Shown here piece by piece: positions 36,801 to 47,680 of a stretch of DNA of 64,000 nt. Within the stretch, counting starts at the first letter, position 1. Every line of letters begins with the position of its first letter. The notes under the pieces were generated by a model. It made no database searches. It had not been told where the DNA came from and saw nothing but the letters and a program-made list of their open reading frames with translations. Position numbers and translations under genes: made by a program. The stretch covers positions 1 through 64,000 of the forward strand of contig WOGZ01000110.1 in NCBI GenBank assembly GCA_009733775.1, written 5' to 3'. This stretch comes from Alectoria sarmentosa (lineage: Eukaryota > Ascomycota > Lecanoromycetes > Lecanorales > Parmeliaceae).

Positions 36801-39800
36801 TCAATCGATTTCCACAACATCCCCATCGGCTTTCCTCTTTTTGGGGTTTGATTCACTGGGCGTGTACCGATCAGTGCTGAAAATCTCATCCAACCTGGCA
36901 ATAAGGTTCTCTACCCCCTTCTGATCAGCAACTATTCCTCCGCTGGTCATACCTCTCCATCCATCCCCCTTACCCCTCAAGACACTTCTGAGATCTTCCT
37001 CGAGAGCTTCATTGCCCGTAATCTTTTTCTTGATGTTTGGTTCCGGTACAAGCCACATGAGTTCATCTCTTCTCTGCTGCAGACGCACCTCGAAGCCGCC
37101 TTTGGAGTAGGGCGCAGAGTAGCGGACTTGATACCATTGCTCCGAGCGGGTGAGGACTTCAACGCCGCCATCTATGTGGACGGTCTCAACCGCAGCTAGC
37201 GCACGGACAAGAGGGAGTGTCATCCGCATAATGCCAATGACGCTTGTGAGTCCCTGGGGCTTCAGCCGAGCTGTGAGATAGTCTGCAATGCGGAGGTGAG
37301 GATTAGATTTAGGAAGAGAGACTTGTATCGGTTCATCAGGAGGGAAATGTATAGTTGCCTTCAAAAGGCTAGGGACTTTGTTGTAGACAAATTGAATGTG
37401 GATGAGAGACGCATGTCGGAAACTTAGTTGATGTAACTGGATGATGGAGACAAAATCTAGCAGAAGGCCAATTGCTGACAGGCGGCGGGTAATGTTGGGA
37501 ATGGTGGTCTCTCCCACTTTCGCAAGAATCTGGAACGTGAAAGCCCCAGAGGTAGGGTGGAAAAATATCGAAGGAATGGCAGAGATTAGGTCCTTGATAT
37601 TGGAGACAGGTTTCCGCATGCGGGCGGAAACCATGTGGATTGCGGAAGTGTTTGATGAATCAAGACCTCGATAATCGAGTTTGACCATCTCATTGGCCCA
37701 TGGCAAGCTGGAAACACTAGGGGTACTTATCAGAGGCAGAGCACGCTCGCCAGAGAAACGGAAATAAATGGTCCGTGTCTGAATTCCCGCGCTGCTAGGT
37801 GCTGAAAGTTGAAGTTTGTGTGGGATCTTGGAAGTTGCGAGATGACGGGTATCGTTAAGTTGAGAGATCATCCCTGCGGCGGTTCGCTCAATTTGGGCAA
37901 GCGCAGCAAGAGAAGGGCTGGTCACAAACGACTGAGGGTCCGTATATACGACCATGTACGCTGCTCGAAGTCTGGGTCCAGTCGCCGATTCCATTGATAT
38001 CACCTTGTCCATGAGCTCTACAATCCACCAGGCATCGCCTTCTAGGCCAGTCGTGAACGCCAAGATCCAAATAGCACTCCAAGCTTGTCTTCTGAAGAAC
38101 CTGGTTCTTTGGGTATCCTTTGGAAAGAGGCGTTGCATTGTTTCCTGGCCTGGGCTCAACGATCGAACTGCCTCCCATCCCATGCTGCGGGCACTAGCAT
38201 CGACTTCCTCTTGTGATGCGATTGACCTGAGATGCGCCAATTGAGAAGCCCCTTCTGTAGCAGGGGATGCAAGACGATTGAGATCATTTTCCGCGCGACT
38301 GTTCAACCGAGACGCTGGTAGCACCGCAAATCGCCCTGACACAGGCTCTTGAACAACTTTGACAGCTTTCGAGGTCGTAAGCTGCACGAGCAAAGATACA
38401 TCCAAGGGCTCTGTCGTCGATGAGTTGCATTTGCACCTCATGAAACCTCCTGAATATAACAACGTCATGTTTATCTTGGCCGCCATCTCCTGGAAGATGT
38501 GATTCGTGTGCAGTGCGATGATTTGCTTCACAATGTTCAGAAGTGACAGTTCACCCAATCTCATTTCAACTGTGACATTCTGAATCTCTTTGCCATTGCG
38601 GAACCACCGCAAAGCAATGTGAGGCATCCTTTGGCTTCTTGGCGAATAGGATAGTCGAATCTCTTTGCCGCGCTTGAGCCCGATTTCAATCCAACTCTTG
38701 CCTCCTGGTCTATTCGACCAGTATTGCACTACAACAGATCGGTGCACAGCCTCTACTTGCAGATACTCAGACCAGTAACTCCTCGCCATTTCTTGCGCCT
38801 GATTCCTCAAGATAAGGAGTTTGTGGGTGAGTACAAGGTTGTGCAGGAAATCGAAAAGGCCTTGCAGACCGTCGTGCCTGAGCACGTCGTTGGCCCTACC
38901 TTCGATCTGATTTCGCAGCCTACCGGCCGGCAGCTCCGTAAGTGTTGGCGAGAAGGCAAAGCGGAAATCAATGAAATAGAGCTGTGATGAGGCATCTTCC
39001 TCGGCTACAGAGAGGTCGACCTCAAATTCGTCCACAACGTGGAATGTTGCTCGACCAGACGAAATTGAGTAATCTCGAAAGACTGGCGGGATATTTTCCT
39101 GAAGGTTTAAACGAATCGAGAGAAGGGTGTTGATTCTCCGCAGAGCGTTGACGAACTTTCGGGGAGCTAGAGGCTCAGGAGATAGGTAGCCGAGATCAGA
39201 TAGCCACGATGCTTTCCCAAGGGAAAGCACCTCCAAAGCGGTCTTGATATCAGGGTTGGGCTCTCTGAGTGGTATGAGTCTTCTCTTGAGCTCTCCCATC
39301 CACGAACAACACTCGTTGTATTGCCCTATATGGTTGCTCAGCCAGAAGTTTAGATCAATGACCTTGCTCACTGCCTCTACCTGTCGGGCCCACCGAGATA
39401 GTATCAAGATCTTGATGAATTGCGCCCTTCGTTCGCTGGCGAAATGGAGCATGCGCAGCTTCTTCTGTACATTAGCCTGCGAAGTGTCTCCATTGCCATT
39501 TGATTGCTGGTGGATATGGTTATGCGACGCGCTTTGGCTAGGCTGAGAGACTGGCATGTCGGACATATCATTGATGACGTCCGTGAGGTCGTTAAAGGTT
39601 TCTTGAACAAGCCTTGATATGAGAGAGGAGAAGGGGACGTAACCAAATGTGACATGCTTGATTTCCGGAGGGAGTTGACCCACAAGTTTTTTGATCGCAG
39701 TGGATGTCTTGCGCTCAACGGAGGTAGGACTCGAGGGGATACCGTTGGTGTGAATCCCATTCACGAACCCGTGATCTCCATTTGTTTGCGCATAGCCATT

Positions 39801-39929
39801 GCGGTAGTCTCCCATCTTAAGCTCGTGGGTATCTCCTTCGACCGTGGCTTCAGACAGGACATTGGCTGCCGTCTTCATGCCCATAGGAGCCTTGGTAATG
39901 GCTTCGGCTCTTGGTAGGATACCTGGCAT
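36801..39929 (-). CDS. MED14: Mediator complex subunit 14 (Rgr1/Med14)
   Basis: Scaffold subunit that joins the head, middle and tail of Mediator, the coactivator between activators and RNA polymerase II. The frame is open to 40,061 and beyond, but with no ATG there. I place the start at 39,929 (MPGILPRAEA), which resembles other filamentous fungal Med14 starts and gives 1042 residues in a single exon. The conserved N-terminal Med14 domain begins near residue 90 (PEIKHVTFGYVPFSSLISRL, then QETFNDLTDVI) and continues through RRAQFIKILILSRWAR and LNFWLSNHIGQYNE. The middle and C-terminus follow family order; the tail is basic (PKKRKADGDV), a possible nuclear localisation signal. An upstream 5' exon cannot be excluded. 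Confidence 0.92.
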   Translation of the reverse strand: MPGILPRAEAITKAPMGMKTAANVLSEATVEGDTHELKMGDYRNGYAQTNGDHGFVNGIHTNGIPSSPTSVERKTSTAIKKLVGQLPPEIKHVTFGYVPFSSLISRLVQETFNDLTDVINDMSDMPVSQPSQSASHNHIHQQSNGNGDTSQANVQKKLRMLHFASERRAQFIKILILSRWARQVEAVSKVIDLNFWLSNHIGQYNECCSWMGELKRRLIPLREPNPDIKTALEVLSLGKASWLSDLGYLSPEPLAPRKFVNALRRINTLLSIRLNLQENIPPVFRDYSISSGRATFHVVDEFEVDLSVAEEDASSQLYFIDFRFAFSPTLTELPAGRLRNQIEGRANDVLRHDGLQGLFDFLHNLVLTHKLLILRNQAQEMARSYWSEYLQVEAVHRSVVVQYWSNRPGGKSWIEIGLKRGKEIRLSYSPRSQRMPHIALRWFRNGKEIQNVTVEMRLGELSLLNIVKQIIALHTNHIFQEMAAKINMTLLYSGGFMRCKCNSSTTEPLDVSLLVQLTTSKAVKVVQEPVSGRFAVLPASRLNSRAENDLNRLASPATEGASQLAHLRSIASQEEVDASARSMGWEAVRSLSPGQETMQRLFPKDTQRTRFFRRQAWSAIWILAFTTGLEGDAWWIVELMDKVISMESATGPRLRAAYMVVYTDPQSFVTSPSLAALAQIERTAAGMISQLNDTRHLATSKIPHKLQLSAPSSAGIQTRTIYFRFSGERALPLISTPSVSSLPWANEMVKLDYRGLDSSNTSAIHMVSARMRKPVSNIKDLISAIPSIFFHPTSGAFTFQILAKVGETTIPNITRRLSAIGLLLDFVSIIQLHQLSFRHASLIHIQFVYNKVPSLLKATIHFPPDEPIQVSLPKSNPHLRIADYLTARLKPQGLTSVIGIMRMTLPLVRALAAVETVHIDGGVEVLTRSEQWYQVRYSAPYSKGGFEVRLQQRRDELMWLVPEPNIKKKITGNEALEEDLRSVLRGKGDGWRGMTSGGIVADQKGVENLIARLDEIFSTDRYTPSESNPKKRKADGDVVEID

Positions 39930-41711
39930 GGTGTACGATTTGCTATCGACGACCTCGTCCCAGTGTTTGGTCTCCCCCAACACCACCCCATCCACCGACT
40001 CCTCCTTCCCCTCCAACAAATCCCTCTCCGCACGCTGTATCGACTCTATCTTGCCCTGCAAATCAACATTCGAGTTCTGCGAGTGAGAAGGGCGGGCTTG
40101 AAAGGGGCTAGCTTGAGGAGCAAATGCTATCGATCGACCGTAAAGTACATGTGTCGATGTGATGGCGTCGGAAGGAATGAGAGGGAAAGAAATGGGGTGA
40201 GCGCAAAGCGAATGGGGGTTATTGAAGGGTGGGGTTGGGGCTTAGTTCGAGCGATGAGTTGTCGGCTGCCTGGTTTCGCAAACCAAGGCAAGAGGACAGA
40301 AAGGGCTTTGTAAGGAAGGCAGTTGGTATGGCAAACAAAGTAGGGAATTTCAAGAAGCCAAGGTGAGAGAGAAACCGAGGTGAGTGAGGTCTGTTGCTTT
40401 GCTGAAGCTTGTTTCAGGCGAGATGATTAAGGTCAGGTAAGGTACTTTATTGTTTCCTAAGGAATTTACTAATGCTAATATGACCTAGCACCCTTTGGTA
40501 TGCGCCGGCCATTCACCGGTGCATAAAGTACTGCATGCATGACTGGATCAAAAGACTGAGAATTAATATAGCAAGGAAATTTATTAATCTACCGTGGGTA
40601 TTCTATTTACTTACTGACAACAAACAAGGTACTTCAATTTACAAAGGCGATATCGATACGACCGAAGATATGGCAACCGTTTGCATCAAAAAAGCAAATG
40701 CTTCGTACTGCTTTTCGCCTCGGCTTCCACGCGTGGGATGTCCTCATATCCATGATACATCTATCCTGCGCGTCTTCAAAAGTCCAGAAATTTGCATGTG
40801 TTTTCTATCCTTTGTGGTCCAGTCTATAGACACCCTCACGCAGTACAGTACGAGTACTATAATACCTAGGTACTCGTACATTGTGAAGCGGGTACTTATC
40901 TAGCAAATCCTCGTCCTTGATTGTACTGTAAGCTAATTCGACTTGGCATTCGTGCGATACCTAAGTTTTGTTTATTACACCTATTATCCACATCACACGA
41001 CGCGCTCTCTCCCATTATTGTTATTAATCGTAGCAGAATACTAAGGAGCGGGGTCCTTATTTTGCAGTTTCAATCGACGCATGTTGTTGCTGTTGCTGTC
41101 GCTGTTGCTGTTGCTATTGTTGTTGTTGTAGACTACCGATTACCTCTTTGCATGTGGTTGACCGAATTGCTATCATTATTAGTATTCAACCTTTCCGTAC
41201 TTTTGTATCTGATTCAAATAATGGAGGATGAAAGAGGTAGGGGAGAGGAGCTCAAAGCCAGTGCTGCCAATTTAGCGCTTGCGAAAGAGGAGCCCGAGCC
41301 CCCGACTGGTTTCCTGCCCGACCCGAGCAAAATAATGCAAAATAATGCAAGATAATAAATACTTAAAGAGCAAAGACAGATTTGGTGATTCATGTCAAAG
41401 TCTCAAAAGTCTCACGTTATATCCAATTCGATCCCGTCAACATCATGGTTCGTTCCTCTACTCTTGACCATACCTTCTTCATACTTATCCTCAGCTTCAT
41501 CTCCATGGGCGTGAACCGCCCACATCTTCTTCTCGCTCCAAAGCTTCCTTTCCGAGTCCCACCGCCTCTTCTTTAGCCGACGACGTAAGTCTGAAAAAAA
41601 AAGCCTTTCCTTTCCAGCTTCATCCCCCACTCATGTCAGTCCTGATAACGAATGAGCTGACACGAAGAAACAAAGGAGGATTCCCGAAGCTCACACTCTT
41701 CTCCCTACAAT
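39930..41711. promoter_or_regulatory. Divergent intergenic region MED14/ATG22-like
   Basis: About 1.8 kb between divergent genes. It holds the single-arm repeat at 41,029-41,059 and a GTT/GCT trinucleotide tract at about 41,081-41,129. A long frame at 40,921-41,355 translates mainly the microsatellite, and I do not accept it as a gene. Promoters of both genes are expected here. Confidence 0.5.
41029..41059. repeat. Solo copy of GTAGCAGAATA repeat
   Basis: Matches one arm of the palindrome at 26,211-26,269: CGTAGCAGAATACTAAGGAG, then CGGGGTCCTTA. Confidence 0.8.
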
Positions 41712-43861
41712 ATGGACCCCGGGAATGCCTCCGATCCCCCCTCTTATCCTGGCGAAGATACCCGCTTAACTAGCACTAAAGAGCTCTCAGGATGGTATTC
41801 GTATGGCTGGGCTGCCGAGGTGTTCGTTGTATGTGGTGTTGGATCTTTCATCCCCATTACGTTGGAACAACTGGCGCGTGAACGCGGCGTTCTCCTATCC
41901 GACAGGACAGTATCCTGCAGCGCCTGCTTCAAGACTACCATGCCAACAGGGTTGCCCAATATGACCATGTCATACGAGGCGGCTAGGGTTTTATCCCCTC
42001 GAGCAGATAAAGGACAGTGTATAATCAACTTCTTCGGGACCGACATAAACACGGCGAGCTTTGCCATGTACACCTTTTCTATCAGTGTCCTGGTACAAGC
42101 CCTTCTCATCATCTCCATGAGCGGAGCTGCTGACCACGGTCGTTACCGAAAGAGCCTCCTGCTGTCATTTGCATTTATAGGAGCTGTAGCCACCATGTTT
42201 TTCCTTGCTGTAGTCCCCAAGGTCTACGCACTTGGTGCGTTATTGGCCATCATCTCAAACACTTGCTTTGGGGCATCTTTTGTCTTGTTGAATTCGTTCC
42301 TCCCCGTCCTTGTACGTCGACACCCATCCATCCAGGCTATTGAGATCGACGGAAACGGCTATTCGGAAAGGCAAAGCCTCGAGCAGACAGCCGACCACGA
42401 GAATCAAGGTCACGATAGTGCTACAGAGTCGCTTCTACAATCCTCTTCCGTCGCTCGTCGAATGGTACCTATTCAAACTTCATCTGCACCTGTTTCACCC
42501 GCGCTTCGTCTATCAACCAAGATATCGTCATATGGAATAGGAATTGGATACATTGCGGCTGTGATTGTCCAGACCCTGGGAATAACAATCGTTGTAGTCG
42601 CGGACTCCATGATCACATCGACGACTTTGACTCTTCGAATCGTTCTCTTTCTCGTCGGTCTATGGTGGTTCATCTTCACGATACCAGCAGCACTCTGGCT
42701 GCGACCGCGGCCAGGCCCTCCACTGCCTTCCATACGCAACGGCAAACAAAGAAGCTGGGCGGGTTACATTGCGTATGCGTGGCGCTCCCTTGGGAAGACT
42801 ATCTTGCGAGCTCGCCACCTGAAGGATGTCACGCTCTTTCTAGGTGCTTGGCTACTTCTTAGTGATGGCATCGCAACAGTCAGCGGTACTGCCGTGCTGT
42901 TCGCAAAGACGGAACTGCAGATGACACCCGCCGCTCTAGCATTGATCAGTCTGGTTGGGACCATTGCCGGGATCTTGGGGGCATTTTCTTGGAGCAAACT
43001 TGTAGGTATTCCCGAATCAAGTTCGACTCCACGAGCACCGCCACTAGAATTGTAAGGTGTTATATGGGGGTCTCGGAGAGCCAAGGGCTGTTTTAAATCG
43101 ACAATCTAGTCTCAAGAGGTGAATTTTGTCCTTGAAAAACAGATACTGACTCCGAAATTCCAATCACAGTCCCGGTGGTTGGGCATCTCTCCATCGAAGA
43201 CGATTATCGCTTGTATATGCCTTTTCGAAATCATTCCAGTCTATGGCCTTCTAGGATATATACCTGCCATAAGGCGCTTTGGGATATTCGGTCTGCAGGT
43301 ATGTATGTCATGGGAAGGGCTCATCCCCATCTTCGTGCTTTGTAGGCTTGTTTTACAACGAGCTTTTGTCTAATGAAGAAGATTTCCCACCCGCGTTGTA
43401 CTCTCTTGATTTGGGTTCATACTCGAAGTTTTGTGATCAGGCGACATGCTGACTTGTAAATTCCTTATCAGCAACCCTGGGAGATGTATCCTCTTGGTGC
43501 GATCTATGGCTTTGTTCTTGGAGGGCTTTCTTCGTACTGTCGCAGTCTCTTCGGAGATCTCATACCTCCAGGATCTGAAGCTGCATTCTACGCTTTGTAT
43601 GCAATCACAGACAAAGGCTCTAGCGTTTTCGGCCCAGCCATAGTTGGTGCGATTACAGATCGATATGGGGAGATACGTCCTGCATTTGTGTTTCTGGCTG
43701 TACTCATCTTCATTCCGTTGCCTCTGATGTCGCTGGTCGATGTTGATCGAGGCAAAAGGGACGGTGCTGAAATGGCAAAGGAGCTGGAAGGAAAGGATGA
43801 TGCTCTTCCAACCGGGAGCGATGATACTATTCGGCTGGTTGACGAAGAGGAGGATGAATGA
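41712..43861 (+). CDS. ATG22: Atg22-like vacuolar amino-acid effluxer
   Basis: Multipass MFS-type protein; yeast Atg22 exports amino acids, notably leucine, from the vacuole after autophagic breakdown. Exons 41712-43001, 43170-43298 and 43472-43861 give 602 residues; introns are 168 and 173 nt, longer than others here. Conserved blocks: ELSGWYSYGWAAEVFVVCG, INTASFAMYTFSISVLVQAL, then across the junctions SWSKL-SRWLGISPSKTIIACI, FGLQ-QPWEMYPLGAIYG, and LGGLSSYCRSLFGDLIPPGS, ALYAITDKGSSVFGPAIVG. A hydrophilic loop (about 205-255) separates the two halves and the tail is acidic. Filamentous fungi often have several Atg22 paralogues, so orthology to yeast ATG22 itself is uncertain. Confidence 0.9.
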
Positions 43862-44256
43862 TGCATCCCTAGTTGAGCGATGGCGTTGGATGGGTATGGA
43901 CGTAGTCTCGTGGGATCATGTTTAGCCGCAATGAACAAAGTCAGACTTTGACACTCTTGCCAACTTGATATGTTGAGCCGAATGAGAGGCTTGCGCCCCT
44001 ACGAAGTTGTGGCGAAGGCTCGATATGCAATATGGAGTAAATAGACGTGACATGTGGTATTTCAAAAAAGTAGATGTTGATGGATAAAACTCAACACTCA
44101 GGTCTTCGTCCCTTTATATTGAACCATAGCAGCGGAAGTGCTCTCTATCGCCTTGAAAGGTGATTTACCAAAAGGCTGCTGACCCCCATGCATTGGTGTT
44201 ACTGACCCAGTAGGCCCCCATGTTTTCCCTCGGTCTTGTCAAGGTCCCATTCCGCC
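43862..44256. other. Convergent 3' region ATG22-like/OCT1
   Basis: About 395 bp between two convergent stop codons. Probably 3' UTRs; nothing else seen. Confidence 0.4.
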
Positions 44257-46593
44257 TCAATCATGCACACCCCATTTCCCTACCTCCTCCATTGCTTCCT
44301 TTCCACCATCTTTCAGCCTTTCCTCTCCCAACACTCCACTGACACAAGCCCAACCATTTCTTCCGCCTCCCCATCTCAGTACCTCTTCTTTATATCTCTC
44401 TCCTGCCTCTCTGTCCACCCCACCGTCATCCTTTCCTCCTCTGAAGACTTCCTTCCATACCTTTCCTGCAATAGCTCGATCAAAAAGGTAGCTATAGTAA
44501 GTACCCCCATATTCTACCAGATGTCCAAATAAACCCTGCGGGTTCGTTCCTGGAGGCTCCCGTACGCTACTGTACTTATCGTACACGTCGAAGAAAGCTT
44601 TCGTGCTATCAAAGCCTCCATTCATGTTTAACGGAAGCGAAGAGTGGTAGGCTTGATCTAGTAAACTATACAAGATCTGAGTTTCCGTTTGGACACCTTG
44701 CCCTCGCCCTTGCATCAGCAATGAATTTTCTACCATCTCATACGGCAAAGGTGCGCCAGTTTCCCAGTGACGTGCAAAAAGCGCAAGTACGGAAGGATCA
44801 AAGGCGAAGAACTCCATCAGGACCGAAGGAAGCTCCGCAAAGTCGGTTGGACAGCGAGTGCCGGAGACGACCTGCAGAGATGTACGGCCAAGAATTGAGT
44901 GAATTGCATGGCCCATTTCATGGAAAAGGGTTTTGACTTCCTGAAAATCAAGTAGCGCGGGGACTAGCGAGTTTGGCGGGTGAGGGAAATCACAGATCAG
45001 AGCCAGTACCGGAAGTTGATAGGACTGGCTGTTGTCAGTTGATGAGGAAACTGCCATGCCATCATTGGCATCTTGTGGAGAATTTGACCCTTCAACGATC
45101 TCTGAAGAAGAGATAAGACGTGAGCAACGAAGGGTAAAATGTGTCGGATTTGGATTCTTGCCAGCACGCGCGAAGAGGTCGCAATATAGGACTGCGACGT
45201 GGCCATCAGTCTCGTGGAGGACATCCAGACGACGCACATCAGAGTTCCATGTTTCTCCGGGACTGGTCCCACGAGGGACAAAGCGAATGCCGTAAAGCCG
45301 ATTGAAGAGACGTGAGAGCCCTTGCATTACTGTGCCAAGGGAGAAGTAAGCCGACATGAAATCCGGGCTTCGAGATTTTGGTTTCAAGTCAACGTTCAGA
45401 CGATGTCGATAGTACACAAGGTCCCACTGCCCAATTCCCGTCGAAATGCCATCTGCTACTTTCATCTCCCTCATTCTCGCACATTCTTGCACTACGCGCG
45501 GGGCATTATCCGCGGAGAGCGATGTGAGAAAAGAATAAACAGCCTCAGGTGACTTAGCCAGCTTGTCAGACAAATGCATGTGCGCATAGCTCTCATAGCC
45601 AGAAAGGTTTGCAATCTCAGCACGGGTGATCATGAGCCTTTCGAGCAGCTTTGTTTGATTCTTTAAGCACTGCCTTCCTGCAATGTAGATCTCTCTACGT
45701 GTTGCTTCGTCCTCCACAGTTCCTAAAGCCGCATATGGCACGTCCCCGACAATGGGCAACCTTATAGCTTTGCGCCCATCGGACCATCGTGCAAGGGTCA
45801 GCGGATCCATACCTTTCAGCTGTCTAATATCAAAGTCGAGGTACGACCTCATCGGAGACATGCTGTCCAGAAACTTGTTTCCCAATGTCTTGATTTGGTT
45901 TGACAACTCTACAAATCTTCGCCTCTTTTCGGCAGGTAATTCGATGGCAGAGTTGGAAAAGTCTCTGAGCAGGATCTGGGCTACCATTTTCTCTTCCTCA
46001 TTCCACGATCCCGAGGCTTCATGTGTCGAGATAGCCTTCCTGAGTTGGGCATTTAATCCTGGAGTGGTATTAAGAACGTTCATGTAATCAAAGAGAAATG
46101 CATACGCCTGGATGGCGGCTTCTTGATACCGAGTATTTGGATGTGTGCTGCGTACGAAATCTGCAATATCGAGGACTCGACACAGAGAATCGCTAAGAAG
46201 GTCAAGTTGTCTTGGTATGGCTGCATATGCCTCAGTTGAGGCTGCTGATAAGACGCTCTCCACAATTTTCTGACACTTCTTTTTCGTGACCTGGGCATAT
46301 TTGAGAAAGCCCGAGGCCTCCGTGAGATATCGGTTCTGGAACAAACCAGGTGAAGGTTTTGCTAAGTCGGATACATTTCGGTGAGAGAAGTCCAGCCAGA
46401 CATTTTGAGAGTCAAATATCTGACGCAAGGTGGTATCCTCAAGGTTTCTTTCGTGAATGGTGGTAGATGAAAATCGCCTTTGCTTTGGGCCAACAGTGGC
46501 GTTTGCTGCCAGAGCAAGTAGGCGGCGAGGTGTGTAGGCAAGAAGTGTATTTCGAAGGAGTGGCATTGATAGATGACATGGTGACTTGATCAT
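44257..46593 (-). CDS. OCT1: Mitochondrial intermediate peptidase (Oct1/MIP)
   Basis: M3-family zinc metallopeptidase of the mitochondrial matrix that removes an octapeptide from precursors already cut by MPP. One exon, 778 residues, near the usual MIP length. The zinc site is LFHEMGHAIHSILGR with H558, E559 and H562; E587 in DFAELPS is the expected third ligand. Residues 1-45 are basic and hydroxylated without acidic residues, as expected of a presequence. The segment RRFSSTTIHE (39-48) itself fits the RX-F-XX-T octapeptide pattern. The ATG at 46,593 is the first in frame; an alternative at residue 10 (MPLLRN) is possible. Confidence 0.95.
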   Translation of the reverse strand: MIKSPCHLSMPLLRNTLLAYTPRRLLALAANATVGPKQRRFSSTTIHERNLEDTTLRQIFDSQNVWLDFSHRNVSDLAKPSPGLFQNRYLTEASGFLKYAQVTKKKCQKIVESVLSAASTEAYAAIPRQLDLLSDSLCRVLDIADFVRSTHPNTRYQEAAIQAYAFLFDYMNVLNTTPGLNAQLRKAISTHEASGSWNEEEKMVAQILLRDFSNSAIELPAEKRRRFVELSNQIKTLGNKFLDSMSPMRSYLDFDIRQLKGMDPLTLARWSDGRKAIRLPIVGDVPYAALGTVEDEATRREIYIAGRQCLKNQTKLLERLMITRAEIANLSGYESYAHMHLSDKLAKSPEAVYSFLTSLSADNAPRVVQECARMREMKVADGISTGIGQWDLVYYRHRLNVDLKPKSRSPDFMSAYFSLGTVMQGLSRLFNRLYGIRFVPRGTSPGETWNSDVRRLDVLHETDGHVAVLYCDLFARAGKNPNPTHFTLRCSRLISSSEIVEGSNSPQDANDGMAVSSSTDNSQSYQLPVLALICDFPHPPNSLVPALLDFQEVKTLFHEMGHAIHSILGRTSLQVVSGTRCPTDFAELPSVLMEFFAFDPSVLALFARHWETGAPLPYEMVENSLLMQGRGQGVQTETQILYSLLDQAYHSSLPLNMNGGFDSTKAFFDVYDKYSSVREPPGTNPQGLFGHLVEYGGTYYSYLFDRAIAGKVWKEVFRGGKDDGGVDREAGERYKEEVLRWGGGRNGWACVSGVLGEERLKDGGKEAMEEVGKWGVHD

Positions 46594-46917
46594 GTCCTAT
46601 TTTCTATACGACGTAAATGCTGGGCCTACTCACGCATCCTCATTTGAACGACGAGTGACGGCTTCCATTCAGCCCTATCACAGTTTCGTTACCGCTAGAG
46701 ATAACGCTAAATGAGGCCGATCAGTAAGGTAGGTAGAGCTGTAACAGACTGACTAGTGATCAATGGTATTGGCGGGGCAATCCGGGGAAGAAGACCTATG
46801 ATATTCAAGAAAACGCAACGCGCGTTTCACTCAACTTCGCTCTACACCTCGAAACTCACGAGCCTGATAAACACACCCACATTCTTCGATTTTCTGCCTC
46901 TAGTCCAGTCTTACATC
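46594..46917. promoter_or_regulatory. Divergent intergenic region OCT1/small gene
   Basis: About 320 bp between the OCT1 start and the small plus-strand gene. No named motif seen. Confidence 0.4.
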
Positions 46918-47305
46918 ATGGCCTCCAATTCACAAGACTCCGCTTTCAATATCCTCGGCTCCTCGAAGCTCAATACCACTGATGGCAAGAATCCTACATC
47001 CTCCGCCACCACTTCTACATCAACTCAGCCAGGCGCAGGTAGAGGTCAGAAGAACAGCGAGGAATACAGACAGGTTCGTACTCATTTTCGACTGATTTTC
47101 CCCTATTTAGGACCAAGACCTGAGTCACAAGGCATGTTGTGGGAGCAACCTGGTCCTTTACTTTTGAGACCGGCTTCGGGTTCTTGAATTTGAAGAAGCA
47201 ATGCTAATCCCGGATTCTGCGTAGGAGTGCAGCAAGGCCCATGACGCATTAGAGAATCGTCTACGTGATGAGGAGAGAGAGAGAAAGTGGAGCGGGAAAT
47301 GGTGA
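46918..47305 (+). CDS. Small hypothetical protein, two exons
   Basis: Tentative model: exon 46918-47073 (ATG, MASNSQDSAFNILGSSKL) joined by a 151-nt intron (GTTCGT...GTAG) to 47225-47305, giving about 78 residues. The N-terminus is Ser/Thr/Asn-rich and low in complexity; the second exon is charged and helical (KAHDALENRLRDEERER). I do not recognise the family. The donor is not strong, so the splice and the C-terminal frame are uncertain. Support comes from the clean ATG, the codon-like composition and the helical, charged second exon. It is divergent from OCT1. Confidence 0.35.
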
Positions 47306-47680
47306 AGTATAAGCGGAAAGGACAAAGCTCCGCCGGGATATGAGGAAACCGCAGGCAAGAGAAGAGCCGTGATAAGTGGAAGAGGGGACTCGGGCAACTG
47401 GCGCACTCTCAAATTGGAAGACAGCGAAGGGCATCTCCTACGATGGCTGAGAAATGCTTGAGCGAGCATCTGTGCCAATATGACGAAAACGAGTTACGAG
47501 ACACATGATTTCTTGTTCCCTATTGTGTTTCTAACGACGTTTGCAAGCTTATCCAAGTGTCAAGCCGTTTGTCTAGACCCAGAGAAGTGTCCCGTAAAAC
47601 CAGCTTGAAAGCCTGATCTGAGGTGCAGCCCGCTTCGGGACATGCAAGCCCAAGACAGCCTCAATCACACACGCTTCTGA
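47306..47680. other. Intergenic region
   Basis: About 375 bp downstream of the small gene and of the trehalase stop. No gene seen. Confidence 0.4.

Noticed and set aside
39930..40061. N-terminal extension of MED14 to 40,061
   Set aside because: The extension begins at a TTG and no in-frame ATG exists upstream; MPGILP at 39,929 fits fungal Med14 starts.
40921..41355. 144-codon frame upstream of the ATG22-like gene
   Set aside because: Dominated by a trinucleotide microsatellite and hydrophobic chance translation; no homology features.
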